Under the pieces are notes generated by a model that was not told the origin of the DNA, ran no database searches, and was given only the letters and a program-made list of their open reading frames with translations. From the NCBI RefSeq assembly GCF_052857255.1, contig NC_135505.1, positions 135,135,356 to 135,199,355 on the forward strand: a stretch of DNA of 64,000 nucleotides, read 5' to 3'. Position numbers and translations under genes: made by a program. Position 1 is the first letter of the stretch. Every line of letters starts with the position of its first letter. Shown here one piece after another: positions 12,352 through 24,653 of the stretch. Origin of the DNA: Amblyomma americanum. Lineage: Eukaryota; Arthropoda; Arachnida; Ixodida; Ixodidae.

Positions 12352-13114
12352 CGCATTATGAAGCAACTAGCCTAGCAATTTACTCTGATGCTAATGTTCT
12401 TAGTTGTGTTTCTACGGCGCTGTGCTTTTTGTTTTTTGCTAGTTTTGTGCAACTTGAATGCAGTTTTTATCATGTCGGCACTGCGTCGCTCTGCCACCTG
12501 CAAACAGGGTGCAGGCATTTGTCAAGCCTTCTTAGGCTTTTTGTTTGACCCCCACCCCCCCCCCCCCCTCGAAACGTCACACCTGTCCAGCGGACGTTGA
12601 TGCTGAAAATAAGTTTGACTTTGACTTTGGCTTTGTACCTTGGAAGCGGGTTGAATAGTTTTGTTTCTTGAAACCTGCCACAGCATAAACCGTTTATTCT
12701 GGCGGTAGATGATAAGCACGGCAAAGCCCGCTTGTCGAGCTCTCCATTTTGTTGACTGCAATGTAAAGCTCTTAGGCAATGAACATTCAAGGTAATTGTC
12801 GTGGTTCACTTGCTTTTCTTGCCGATGGTGTAGTGTCTTACTATACCTAAAATTAAAAAAAAAACTAATGGCAGGAGTTGGGCTAAGCGGGAGACGCTGG
12901 CAAGTTTAATGAAATCGTTGAAAAAAATAAACACAGAAACCTTTGTTTCTGCCACAACAGGGAAACGCATCTAGTGTGTGTGCAGATATACACAGAATTA
13001 TACGGCCGCCTTTCATGTAAAAAGTTTTCGCAAAGTATTTTATTCCTTGTCATGCTGCACTTTTCGAACTTTTTTAACTAGTGGGCCGAATGTTGTTTTG
13101 CCGAAGAGGATTTT

Positions 13115-13341
13115 GAAACCGCACAAAGGTGGAGATCTGTGCGATGTCAGTGCACGTTAAAGATCCCCAGGTGGTCGAAATTATTCCGGAGCCCTCCACT
13201 ACGGACCTATTTGTTCCTCTCTTCTTTCACTACCTCCTTTATCCCTTCCCTTACGGCGCGGTTCAGGTGTCCAACGATATATATGAGACAGATACTGCGC
13301 CATTTCCTTTCCACCAAAAACCAATTATTATTATTATTATT
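13115..13341 (+). mobile_element. SINE A, 5'-truncated, inserted only in unit A
   Basis: 227-bp insertion absent from unit B, flanked by AAGAGGATTTT at 13104-13114 and 13342-13352. Starts within the central domain after a short unrelated leader and ends in (ATT)n. Confidence 0.8.
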
Positions 13342-14669
13342 AAGAGGATTTTTAACTTAGGATTCAGGGCTTTGCCCCCCCCCCCCCCCTACCTCCGTTC
13401 ATGATGTCAATGTTTTTGAAATAAGGCCACAAAAACGAACTTGATATTTTTAGCACTACGCGCACGAAAAAAAAATCGGAGTTATTGCAAACATCTCTCA
13501 GCATGTGACATACCCTGAACAAGGTGTTTTTGTATTCAGATAATTTTATTCCACCTGAACCCAGCGCCGTGATCATTATCCTACGTGTCTCACTCTTTTT
13601 TGCGCAGAGCTTTATCTTACATAAAGCCTGCAGCCTTGAAATGCATTACACCATCCATAGCACAGTCACAAACGGATTAAAAAAAAAAACTGACGGGCGA
13701 TCATACGGTATGATGCGGCAGACGTTCGTTACTCCTAGTGGTTGTGCATTTCGCTTCTACATTGGTTGCTTTCCTCATTCGTTTTTAAATTTTATTTAGC
13801 CTCTACTTTTTCGTTCCACCGCAGCGTTGGCTTAATGTAGACACTATAGACTAACTATAGACACCAAATTTTTAGTTTTGTGTTTTCTTTCGAACGATGC
13901 GTTAGACATTGGTACACGTGGCGCACCCCGTCGTATTCGCGTATGAGCGCTAAATAATTTATAATTGAATTTTTTTCTTGGCGGTGTTTCGGTTTCATCA
14001 ACCGAACGATGGATGGGACGTGTAGTTGATCTTTAGGTCCCGTGATACACACACACACACACACAAAACGGCGATATAACTGCTGTTACATCGTTTGTTG
14101 TAATTCTAGCTCTCTAACCAGGCTGGTTTAAGTGCTATAGTGCGTTAAAACTACATATCAGCGTTTACATCGCAGATTTTCCGTGCCTCACGTGACCTAA
14201 AGTTCAACTGCGCGTCACTGCTATCTTCCGGTTGATGAAACCGATACAGCATGAGAGGAGAAATTCTACTCGTATTATAAATTGTTCAGCAGGCGTAGGC
14301 GACTACCGTGCGGTGATCAATGTATGTTAAGCCTAACGCTACATTCTAAGGAAGAAAACATTCAATAAATTTCGCTGCCTATAGTTCGTTCGATGGATTA
14401 ATGTTAATATATTAGTGGACTGATCCTGTGTCTTTCCTTCTGTGTCTAGTCAGTCACGCTGCAGCCTGTGAATAAAAACGAAAGGTGGCGCTTCTGGAGG
14501 GGATGGTGTGAGTGGAGGGTTCGGTGTGTGGCCCCCCAACTAGCTGGTGGGTTGGGGAGGTTGGTGGTGGGTGGTTCTTCCCGAGGGTGGAGCTCCACAC
14601 GTCACCTTTTTGGGGAATGTCGCTTGGAATGCAAGCGCAATAAAAGAAAAAAAAAACATAAAAAACCAT

Positions 14670-14761
14670 TCCCCAGGTGAGGCTCGAACTCACAACCCCG
14701 GCATAGCTCACGAAGCACTGTCGTATAAGTACCGTGCGCTAACCAATTGCGCCACTGGGGA
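14670..14761 (-). tRNA. tRNA-Ile (UAU) with 19-nt intron, copy 3
   Basis: Identical to the other copies. It lies exactly at the junction of the two tandem units, with T-runs downstream on the minus strand. Confidence 0.8.
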
Positions 14762-14834
14762 ACGACGGCCCAGCTGCCCTCTTGTATAGAAGTCTTTTAC
14801 GACCTCCGTCAACCCCGACCTTTCCTACAGACAG

Positions 14835-15047
14835 ATGTGCACTGCGCTCGGATCGACGTCACGGGTTCACTTCTTATTCAGCTTGGCGACGTGTTATATT
14901 GTTCACCGGTTGCTAGTGAATGAGGTTGCCTTTTACAGACTCACTTCAATGGATTTGAAGCGGCAGCTGGATTCACTACAGTTTCAGAGAATGCCATTTT
15001 TGCTCCTTAAATATCACTGTGTGGTGTTCCCCTTACTATATTTTTAG
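14835..15047 (+). pseudogene. GR exon-1-like relic, copy 3 (hypothesis)
   Basis: Same relic in unit B, more diverged (LLVNEVAFYRLTSMDLKRQL). It accumulates replacement changes against copy 2, as expected without constraint. Confidence 0.25.
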
Positions 15048-15303
15048 ACAGTCTATAGACTGTCCACAGACTTTTGTCTATAAAGTACATGCACTGCCTA
15101 TAGTCAAACCCTAGGAAATAGTCTGTAGGCAGTAGAAATCCTCTAGACAGTCTAAAGACAATCTGTAGGTTTACGGTCATACACTTTTATTAGACTTTTG
15201 TCTATACACTGTCTATAGAATATGAACAGACAAAAAATATAAATAGGTAGGCAATAGAGTCAATAAGAAGTCTATAGAGTGTCTATAGACCATTTTTATA
15301 ATG
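15028..15303. mobile_element. TATAGAC MITE, copy 5 (unit B)
   Basis: Paralogue of copy 4 at the same place in the second duplicated unit. Confidence 0.65.
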
Positions 15304-15334
15304 GTCACTACATCCTTGTCTTGATCTTAATGTA

Positions 15335-15434
15335 CAATGGTGGAACCAGTGAAACAGACGCAGGACAAGAACAAGAGGGTGTTGTGTGTGTGCATCCTTC
15401 TTCTTGTGCGTCTGTTTCGATGGTTCCACCATTG
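15335..15434. repeat. Foldback element C (unit B)
   Basis: Paralogue of the 12245 foldback, with a changed loop and a slightly shortened right arm (15401-15434). Confidence 0.7.
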
Positions 15435-17493
15435 CGCATTATGAAGCAACTAGCCCAGCAATTTACTCTGATGCTAATGTCCTTAGTTGTGGTTTTATTG
15501 CCCTGTGCTTTTTTTTGCTAGTTTTGTGAAACTTGAATGCAGTTTTTATCATGTGGGCACTGCGTCGCTCTTCCACCTGCAAACAGGGTGCAGGCATTTG
15601 TCAAGCCTTCTTAGGCTTTTTGTTTGACCCCCCCCCCCCCCCCCCTCTCAACGTCACACCAGTCCAGCGGACGCTGATGCTGAAAATAAATTTGACTTTG
15701 ACTTTGGCTTTGGACCTTGGAAGCGGGTTGAGTAGTTTTGTTTCTTGAAACCTGCCACAGCATAAACCGTTTATTCTGGCGGTAGATGATAAGCACGGCA
15801 AAGCCCGCTTGTCGAGCTCTCCATTTTGTTGACTGCAATGAAAAGCTCTTAGGTAATGAACATTCAAGGTAGTTGTCGTGGTTCACTTACTTTTTTTTTG
15901 CCGATGGTGTAGTGTCTTACTATACCTAAAATAAAAAAAAAACTAATGGCAGGAGTTGGGCTAAGCGGGAGACGCTGGCAAGTTTAATGAAATCGTTGAA
16001 AAAAATAAACACAGAAACCTTTGTTTCTGCCACAACAGGGAAACGCATCTAGTGTGTGTGTAACCATACACAGAATTATACGGCCGGCTTTCATGTAAAA
16101 AGTTTTCGCAAAGTATTTTATTCCTTGTCATGCTGCACTTTTCGAACTTTTTTAAGAAGTGGGCCGAATGTTGCTTTGCCAAAGAGGATTTTTAACTTAG
16201 GCTTGAGCGCGTTCGCCCCTCCTCCCCAGCCTCCGTTCATGATGTCAATGTTTATGAAATAAGGCCACAAAAACGAACTTGATATTTTTAGCACTACGCG
16301 CACGAAAAAAAAAATCAGAGCTATTGCAAACATCTTTCAGCATGTGACATACCCTGAACAAGGTGTTTTTGTATTCAAGTAATTTTATTGCACCTGAACC
16401 CAGCGCCGTGATCATTATCCTACGTGTCTGACTCTTTTTTTGCGCAGAGCTTTATATTACATAAAGCCTGCAGCCTTGAAATGCATTACACCATCCATAG
16501 CACAGTCACAAACGGATTAAAAAAAACTGACGGGCGATCATACGGTATGATGCGACAGATGTTCGTTACTCCTAGTGGTTGTGCATTTCGCTTCTACATT
16601 GGTTGCTTTCCTCATTCGTTTTTAAATTTTATTTAGCCTCTACTTTTTCGTTCCACCGCAGCGTTGGCTTAATGTAGACACTATAGACTAACTATAGACA
16701 CCAAATTTTTAGTTTTGCGTTTTCTTTCGAACGATGCGTTAGACATCGGTACACGTGGCGCACCCCGTCGTATTCGCGTATGAGCGCTAAATAATTTATA
16801 ATTGAATTTTTTCTTGACGGTGTTTCGGTTTCATCAACCGAACGATGGATGGGACGTGTAGTTGATCTTTAGGTCACGTAATACACACACACACAAAACG
16901 GCGATATAACTGCTGTTACATCGTTTGTTGTAATTCTAGCTCTCTAACCAGGCTGGTTTAAGTGCTATAGCGCGTTAAAACTACATACCAGCGTTTATAT
17001 CGCAGATTTTCCGTGCCTCACGTGACCTTAAGTTCAACTGCGTGTCACGGCTATCTTCCGGTTGATGAAACCGAAACAGCATGAGAGAAGAAATTCTACT
17101 TGTATTATAAATTATTCAGCAGGCGTAGGCGACTACCGTGCGGTGCATGTTAAGCCTAACGCTACATTCTAAGGAAGGAAAGATGCAATAAATTTCGCTG
17201 CCTATAGTTCTTTCGATGGATTAATGTTAATATATTAGTGGACTGATCCTGTGTCTTTCCTTCTGTGTCTAGTCAGTCACGCTGCAGCCAGTGAATAAAA
17301 AAGAAAGGTGGCGCTTCTGGAGGGGATGGTGTGAGTAAAGGGTTCGGTGGGTGGCCCACCAACTAGCTGGTGGGTTCAGGAGGTTGGTGGTGGGTGGCCC
17401 TTCCTGAGGGTGGAGCTCCACACGTCACCTTTTTGGGGAATGTCGCTTGGAATGTCAGCGCAATAAAAGAAGAAAAAAACGTAAAAAAAGCAT

Positions 17494-17585
17494 TCCCCAG
17501 GTGAGGCTCGAACTCACAACCCCGGCATAGCTCACGAAGCACTGTCGTATAAGTACCGTGCGCTAACCAATTGCGCCACTGGGGA
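17494..17585 (-). tRNA. tRNA-Ile (UAU) with 19-nt intron, copy 4
   Basis: Identical to the other copies. It closes the right end of the duplication: similarity to the units stops a few bases after the tRNA 5' end, at about 17600. Confidence 0.8.
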
Positions 17586-17600
17586 ACGACGGGCCAGGTC

Positions 17601-19015
17601 ATGTCTCCCGCATCGGGATCTCATTTCGTCTCCATCTGTCCCTGCTTCGCTGTTCTAGTGATAATAGCCGCTCTCGTAATGTCGGGATCGTGTGCGGGTG
17701 GTCGACATGCGAGTCATTCTTGCTGCTGCTTTGCTGGTAACCTCGGCTGTCATGGCTACAGTTCAAAGACGAGTAAATCGACCGGTGCGTAGCACTGCCG
17801 CTGTTTTGCGGCCCCGCACACATGCGTGAAAAATGTGTCGTTTAAAGAATATAACTTTAGCATTTTATTCCTCAACGCTATATACAAAGCCAGAAAAGAG
17901 TACACAAATAAGTACATGAAAAAAAAGCTTATATCACTGTTGAACAATATTTCCTTCCGAAAAAGAATAGAAATGTTAAAAAGGAGATTGCTTAACTTGA
18001 ATCAGTAGTCAACTAACGAAGCTTGCGAGCTTCTGCTTTAGGTCTCTTTTTTCACCTGTTTTTTTTCCTTATTATCAAATCAATTTTTTGCCCGCTTTAT
18101 TGTGTTCTTTTTGTTCATTTCTCGTTCTAACCTCGTTTATTCTATAACCTTCCTAATAAAATGTCAGTTGTGAGACAGCTCTCGTTTGTGTCATCTTGCT
18201 TTTTCTATTCGTCTCTGGAAGAAGAAATTCAATAATAAATTATTTAGTGCTCGTAGGCGAATACCACGTGCTGATCCATGCATAGCAATATCTTACGCAT
18301 CGCTAAAAAGTAGATATTTGCAGACAAAAGTTGGTGCCTCCACACCTTTAAGACAATGCTTGAATTTTTGATCCAGTTGCAAGCCAGATAGTAGCTCTAA
18401 CATTTAGGACCCCATACGTTCAATTGGTATGAATTTAATCCTATTAAACCTATATTTCAACTCGGTCGTTATGTTTCGCAAAACATTTCTATGGACCTTT
18501 TCAACAGCAAGGCTATGAATCGGACATTGACTTCGAAATATAAATGTGAACGTAGCTAATCGAATGTGTCGGCTCGACAAGTTCTGATTGCTACACGGTA
18601 TCATCATTAAGCTCGTGTGGTCATTGCAAAACCTGCGACCTGTGTGCGTATCATTAAAAACGGCATCGATTACAAGCTGTGTTGTCTGCCATGCCATAAA
18701 TGATTGAAGAGTAACTTTTTTTGTCATGATACGGCCTTATGCCTATGAAATATGCAGGGACCTACTGAAACCTCGCTGAGGAGCGGAGAAGTTAAGGTCG
18801 CCACACAGTTGTTGAAGGAGACAAGTAATCTTTATGCTGAAGGGTTTATCGATTGGAGCAGTGTAGGTCGCTCTGTACTCTCCTCTAGTCCAGGGTCCCC
18901 ACGGAGACAACCACCGCACAGGCTTATTTTTTATTCGAGATGTTTGCCATTAGGCAGGCTTTGTCCATAAAGTGGAGTTGTTGAATCATCTGTAACTTCT
19001 CAGGTCGAAGTACTC
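17601..19015. other. Unassigned sequence, possible old retroelement
   Basis: AATAAAATGTCAGTTGTGAG near 18153 resembles the 3' end of the Penelope relic (AATAAAAATTCAGTTGTCAG near 57910). A minus-strand ORF at 18404-18727 is unassigned. Confidence 0.3.
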
Positions 19016-19762
19016 CCTTATAAAATGGTCTATACACTTTTTACAGACTCTATAGCCATCCTTTAGACTTTTCCTTTCTTCTATATATATAGACTAAAAT
19101 CTATAAACAGCCTTAATTTACCTTTGTCTGTAGACTCAAGATCATCTATAGACATTCGGTCTACAACTGCCTTAATTTATTTTTGTCTATGGATGGTCTA
19201 TAGACTGTCTATAGGCTAAAGTCTATAAAATCCTTATTTTTTCTGTTCATAGACGGTCTATACACTAAAGTCTATAACAACCTTAATTTACCTTTGTCTA
19301 TAGGCTTCCTGTAGACTAAAGTCTACAACAGCCTTAATTTTTTATATTCTATAGATCATCTATAGAATAGCTATAGACTAAACTCTATAACCGTCTTAAT
19401 TTGCATTCACCCATACAGACTCTATAGACTATCTATTGACTAAAGTCTATAACAGCTTTCATTTTGCCTTGTCTATAGATGGTCTATAGACTGTATATGC
19501 ACCACAGTCTATAACAGCCTTAGTTTTCCTTTTTGTCTATAGATTATATATAGACTAAAGTCTATAACAGCTTAAATTTTTCGGTCCATAGGCGGTCTAT
19601 GCACTAAAGTCTATAACCACCTTATAGACTCTCTACACGCTATCTATAGACTAAAGTCTATGACATGCTTAATATCATTTTGTCTATCGACAATCTATAG
19701 ACTATCCATAGACTAAAGACTATGACAATCCCAATTTCTTTCTGTCTGTAGACAATCTGTAC
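19016..19762. repeat. Expanded TATAGAC array (~750 bp)
   Basis: Begins like the MITE (CCCTTATAAAATGG) but then carries about a dozen irregular repeats of a block containing GACTAAAGTCTATAACA and CCTTAATTT, each roughly 55-65 bp. It looks like a MITE whose interior grew by tandem duplication. AT-rich with many short palindromes. Confidence 0.7.
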
Positions 19763-20379
19763 ATCCGAGGGGAGTCCGAGGGGAACCCGCGGGTGACCGC
19801 AAATACAGCTAGAGCTCTCCACCACCTTCGCTGATCCAAGAATTAAAAACTATTGGGTGAGGACAATGCAACGCCTTCCTGGATATTGTGTTTAGAAGCG
19901 TTGAAAAGATCCTTTTCGTAATACGGTGACGTACTCTGTAAACATAAATAAAGAACATTTAATGCTTGAAGTAAACTGTACTACATCGAACGAACATGTC
20001 CTCCCTTAAAGGATATCGAATCTCTCGAGAAAATTCCATTCCATCTTTCGATCGTTACTGCCCACCGCACTTAACTCATAAACATTTCATAAGCTATTGC
20101 ACGTCTCTTAATCTTCCTGAATATAAACGGGGAATGACCTGTGTGAAAATTCAAGGATGTGCCCAGCTCTTAGAGAGACCGTTAGAAGATTCTGAAAGAG
20201 CATGGTCCTCTGAGCGATTAGCATCCCCAACTTATATACCTTTGAAGTTTGTATTCACGTGAAAAAATTCTGCGAGGCAACAATCACAAAGGCAGTATTT
20301 TTTCATTCCTCCCCATATACATGCAGCCCATGAGACGCTGATGTCTCTCATACCACTTTTCGAAACACAAACACACACA

Positions 20380-20565
20380 AGCTGTGCGATGTCAGTGCAC
20401 GTTAAAGATCCCCAGGTGGTCGAAATTATTCCGGAGCCCTCCACTACGGCACCTCTTCTTCCTTTCTTCTTTCACTCCCTCCTTTATCTCTTCCCTTACG
20501 GCGCTGTTCAGGTGTCCAACGATATATGAGACAGATACTGCGCCATTTCCTTTCCCCCAGAACCA

Positions 20566-20612
<47 letters not shown>
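20380..20612 (+). mobile_element. SINE A, 5'-truncated
   Basis: Starts at GCTGTGCGATGTCAG and ends in a 13-fold ATT tail. Tail-to-tail with the next SINE. Confidence 0.8.
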
Positions 20613-20665
20613 ACACACACAATAGAGACTTTATACTTTCCAACTTTTTATGTATTCGAAAAGTG

Positions 20666-20986
20666 ATAATAATAATAATAATTGGTTTTGGGGGGAAAGG
20701 AAATGGCGCAGTATCTGTCTCAAATATCGTTGGACACCTGAACCGCGCCGTAAGGGAAGGGATAAAGGAGGGAGTGAAAGAAGAAAGGAAAAAAAGAGAT
20801 GCCGTAGTGGAGGGCTCCGGAATAATTTCGACCACCTGGGGATCTTTAACGTGCACTGACATCGCACAGCACACGGGCGCCTTAGCGTTTTTCCTCCATA
20901 AAAACGCAGCCGCAGCGGTCGGGTTCGAACCCGGGAACTCCGGATCAGTAACCGAGCGCCCTAACCACTGAGCCACCGCGGCGGGG
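20666..20986 (-). mobile_element. SINE A, full length
   Basis: 321 bp flanked by TCGAAAAGTG at 20656-20665 and 20987-20996. The head on the minus strand has TGGCTCAGTGG (A box) and GGTTCGAACCC (B box). Mirrors the truncated copy at 20380-20612. Confidence 0.85.
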
Positions 20987-20996
20987 TCGAAAAGTG

Positions 20997-21695
20997 CGCC
21001 ACATACTATTTGGTAGGAGACGCCGCGCTCACGGACAAAACATTAAGGTTTAAGTTTTGTTTTCTCGAAAACAATGCAGTTTTATAGCGCGAGTGGAGAA
21101 TTTAAGTTTATAAATCAATTGCCCTCTGCGGTCTTGGATACAGATCAAGCTACGCACGGCAAGAGTGCGAGCGGTAAAGATACGACCGTGAAATGGGTTT
21201 CTGTTTCACGTTTTACCCATTTTACAGCGATATGGTGGGAAATCATTCGGGCTGGAAGCAACCGTGTGCGCAGATGGTTCAGTGTCGACGGCGCGTTCTC
21301 CAGTGGGTTACGTCGATTACGATTCAAGCGAAATCCAAATTATTCGTCCACTCACGGTAAGTCTACACGATTACGTTTTATTAATTTGGTCTCCTAAAGA
21401 ACTCGTAAGACGACCTGTGTGTGCATTACAAATTATCTGTGCCGCTATGTTGTTCCCAGCGCGCGGAAAGGCAGTCGGTGCGAAACCCGTGAAGATAAGC
21501 CGCCCCTCGCGAGCGGTCTGCTGGCTTTTTCGTGTTGCAAGGTGGTTTGCACGGCCAGAAATATCAGTTAGCCCCTGAATGACGGCCGAAATGCAACTAT
21601 GCGTTAGCGCCGGGTGCGCTCGATTTACTTGGCGCCTCGGGAAACGCACACTCGTGTCCTGAGGTGAATTACGTCTATTATTTTTTTACGGAGTG
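20997..21695. other. Unassigned sequence
   Basis: Moderately GC-rich, no convincing ORF or repeat. Confidence 0.35.
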
Positions 21696-22049
21696 TCTAG
21701 CGTTCCGTCCAGACGGAACATTTGCTGCTGCTGCAGTTCCGTCCAGTGGTGGTGGTGGTGGTTATGTTGGGTTGGGTTGGGTTAGCTTAGGTTGGGTTGG
21801 GTTGGGTTTGGTTTGGTTGGGTTACGTTAGGTTAGGTTGGATTAGGTTAGGTTAGGTACCGTCTGGACGGAGCTCTAGCGCAAATTGGAGTTCTTGTTTG
21901 GGTTGGGTTACGTCAGGTTAGGTTGGGTTAGGTTACGTTGGGTTGGTTTGGCTTGGGCTAGGTTAGGTTGGGATGGGGTGCGTTAGGTTATCTTCCGTCT
22001 GGACGGAACTCTAGCGCAAATTGGAGTTCCGTCTGGACGGAACTCTAGC
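21696..22049. mobile_element. TIR element filled with TTGGG/TTAGG repeats
   Basis: Ends are inverted: CTAGCGTTCCGTCCAGACGG at the left, CCGTCTGGACGGAACTCTAG at the right, with extra internal copies of the CCGTCTGGACGG palindrome. The interior is degenerate GGTTGGGTTAGG repeats. Telomere-like in motif but internal to the window and bounded by TIRs. Confidence 0.6.
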
Positions 22050-22716
22050 CACAGCCATTTTTTTTAATCTTTATGTTATCGCCTGTCCGGACAATGGAAT
22101 GATGTTCATTGAGAGGTGTGCATTACTTGTTAGGCGTAGACGCTTGTTCGGTACGCGTCATGGACATCGACGTTTCGCCAAAGATGTTTTGTAATGCTAT
22201 AGACTGGAGCACTGGACGTTTGTCAAAGTTGCAGTCAAGCGGCGCTGGAGGAAGGCTTATAGTGTGATGGTGGAATAAAATTCGTTGCCGGCTCGAATGG
22301 ATAGCGTGTACAAACACTGCGAAAAACCTACGAGCTGCATCCCGTCTCCCCTGTTGCACACGCGTGGATTCGCCCATCCCTCTTATGCGAGCCGCTGGCC
22401 TGCGCTTTCGTTTTGAAAGCTGAGTAAAGGTCGCCTCGATAAGAGATGGCTTACATTTCGCTACAAGAGGATAGCTCATGAACCCTGGTCACGCATGCGC
22501 AGATTCCTTTAACATCATCTGCTCTAGAGGCTCAGTATGTGTTTCTGTTCTCAGATTGCTACATTGCGAAAGCGCCATTGTATACCTCGGTGCTTATTTG
22601 CGCAAACGAAAGCAATTCAGTTCGTGCGGTCTTATGGTTGCGCTTGTGGTTGAAGACTAATTTTTGCATTGAAATAGTTCCTACTTGGAGCTTGTTCGTT
22701 GCTTTAGTTTATATTG
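22050..22716. other. Unassigned sequence
   Basis: No supported feature. Confidence 0.35.
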
Positions 22717-23140
22717 TCACGTAGTGGTGACTGCAGTCCGGCGAGCAGGAAAACAGTGAGCATGACTTCCGAACGAAACTCTTTATCTGGACTGAATTGC
22801 GCCCACAAAGAGCTGAATCACTCGGCGGCGGCGCAGCAACAAGCGTGCTCGGCGGTCGTCGAACAGAACAACCGCCGCTCTCGGCCATGCTCAGTTTAAA
22901 GCTGATAGCGAACTTTCGAGATAAGGCGTGCAAAGTTACCACAACATTCTGGAACAACGTAGAATCGGCTCCGCCTGGATGGGATCAACCTGAGATAAAT
23001 CTGGTCGCGTCTTGCATCGCAAACAAAGCGATAAAGCGGCGTGTCGGCAGCTTTGAAGAATGAACAAATTCTACAAAGATTCGCGGCATTACTCCCCCTC
23101 TCAAAGGAGTAGCTCATAATGCAGCGAATGTCGAACAAAG
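22717..23140 (+). repeat. LTR-like repeat candidate beginning TGTCACGTAG
   Basis: GC-rich block starting TGTCACGTAGTGG. Two further segments in this region start the same way (23359, 24852). The TG start and unit style suggest solo LTRs, but no matching end, target duplication or coding domain was found. Confidence 0.25.
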
Positions 23141-23358
23141 TAACACGAAGATGTCAACTAGGAATCAGGGTTCCCTTTTCAGGAGGGCGCACCTTATATG
23201 CAGCTTCCTGAACGCTCCCGTTGAACCCAGAGCACGCGGTGGGGATGGGACCTACATCACATTTGGTTATATAGGATTTATAGAGTACAGCGTTTCAAAG
23301 CGGCTCATTGAAGCCACACAGCGACTTGGGATTTCAAAGATAGCTGATTGAAGAATAC

Positions 23359-24000
23359 TGTCACGTACTAGAAGAACACGAAACGGGCTTTGGCGCGGGC
23401 AGGGGGGCTCGCGCTAGGCCCGCAGTCACTAAGTCATGCCGTCGCCATCCGCCATGTCGTCCTGTTTTCATCGGCTTGCCGTCACGTACACCCACCCTAT
23501 ACCATGTTACTTGGGAATGTGACAGAAATAAAGCATTCCATGGCTCAGAAAATCCGAGTGCGGAGTAGTGGGAGAGTGTGCTCTCCAGCGGCAACCCAAT
23601 CCTCCAAAGAGGATTGGTCATCCATGCCCAGCGAGCGGCCAAACTCAGCGGTGCCTTGGAATAGGGGCGCCGACCTCTGCAAGACGGAGGGAGACATCTG
23701 CTTGACGATGAAGACTTCTGTCGGACCGAAAGACCTTGTCAGAGTAATAAAGTGTATCCTATCCTGTTCTAGTATGAGGTGCGGGGTAATCATCGCCATA
23801 ATAGTCCTGGAGTTTGACGCCCTGCGTCGGTCGTGGTCGTCGGCCGTGTGTTCCTGTCCGCACCGCCCGACAGTGCCCTAGGTAGAGCAGAACCAACCTC
23901 GCCGTTCACCTCAGAACCGTCCTCCGTCCCGACCAGAAGATACAACAAACTGACGACGACGCCCCTATCCGACCGACGACCCCAGCGACGCGAGAATCCG
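23359..24000 (+). repeat. LTR-like repeat beginning TGTCACGTAC
   Basis: The first ~130 bp (to GTCACGTACA near 23490) recur at 24852-24982. The following GC-rich block to about 24000 is unassigned and has no convincing ORF. Confidence 0.3.
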
Positions 24001-24169
24001 CCTACACATTAGAGCACAGCACCCCTACCCATGCCGGAAGGTGCGTTCTCGGGCCTCGGTCATCTTCTCCAGCTGACCTGTGACTCGGAAGCTTCGTGGG
24101 CCCGCGCTGATTCCGATCCTTCTGTCATCCACCGTGGCGGCAAGCCCTCCACCTTTTGAAGCGAAAAGC

Positions 24170-24590
24170 TTCACTACGCTAGGGAAAGCAGCAGTCGCGT
24201 AGGCCGGAGAGTGACCTTGAACGACCTTAAGCCCAACCACTCTAGTCGTGTATGACCATATGTGGCACAGTTAGGGTGTCGAACCCTTGACCCCTGACTT
24301 TAACCCATGACCTTTAGTTGATCTTTGACATCAGGTGACCTTTTGGGTTGACCTTTGACCTTAATAACATCCGATGGGGGTGATGTGAAGCCACGTGATG
24401 AGATCCGATGGGGGCGTCCTAAGACCATGTGATACCACGTCATAGCCACGTGGTTGTGTGGGTATATATATATAGAACGGCTGTCTTGTGCGTGTAGCGG
24501 TGATGCCATGGACGAGCCTCAGACGGCTGGCAAGCGTGCTTGCTTTCCACTGAATTCCAGGGTTAGCCAAGTTGAGCCACTGCCAGTTTT
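24170..24590 (+). repeat. Dispersed repeat E, plus copy
   Basis: Shares a ~400-bp colinear match with the inverted copy at 55395-55795. It includes GACCTTTGACC-type repeats, CCACGTGGTTGTGTGGGTAT with a TATA run, and CAAGCGTGCTTGC. The TATA-containing part could be a promoter of an element. Confidence 0.6.
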
Positions 24591-24653
24591 TTTTCTGGTC
24601 AGCGATTCTTTCACGCCTATCGTCATGTCGTGTTTTACATACTCGACGCCCCT

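Larger units (their letters stand above)
11578..17585 (+). repeat. Head-to-tail segmental duplication (two ~3-kb units) bounded by tRNA-Ile copies
   Basis: Unit A is about 11578-14669 and unit B about 14670-17493, each beginning with a tRNA-Ile; a third tRNA closes the array. Order within each unit: tRNA, GR-like relic, TATAGAC MITE, a foldback with arms starting CAATGGTGG, a C-tract, and a long single-copy-like stretch ending in a G-rich block. The units are nearly identical base by base. The length difference (3092 against 2824) is mostly a 227-bp SINE plus its duplicated target in unit A, and a few microsatellite changes. Confidence 0.85.

Noticed and set aside
12470..12809. ORFs around the C-tract in unit A, repeated in unit B
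   Set aside because: Conserved only because the DNA is duplicated; frames shift with the C-tract length.
18404..18727. Minus-strand ORF with a weak look of a LINE reverse transcriptase C-terminus
   Set aside because: Only a loose pattern (E-K-V-x-R-x-x-L-R); no polymerase motif visible.
20384..20976. 195-codon and 194-codon ORFs on opposite strands
   Set aside because: Read-through of two SINE A copies and their ATT tails; the same peptides recur at every SINE.
21745..21995. True telomere
   Set aside because: Degenerate, internal, and flanked by TIRs and ordinary sequence.
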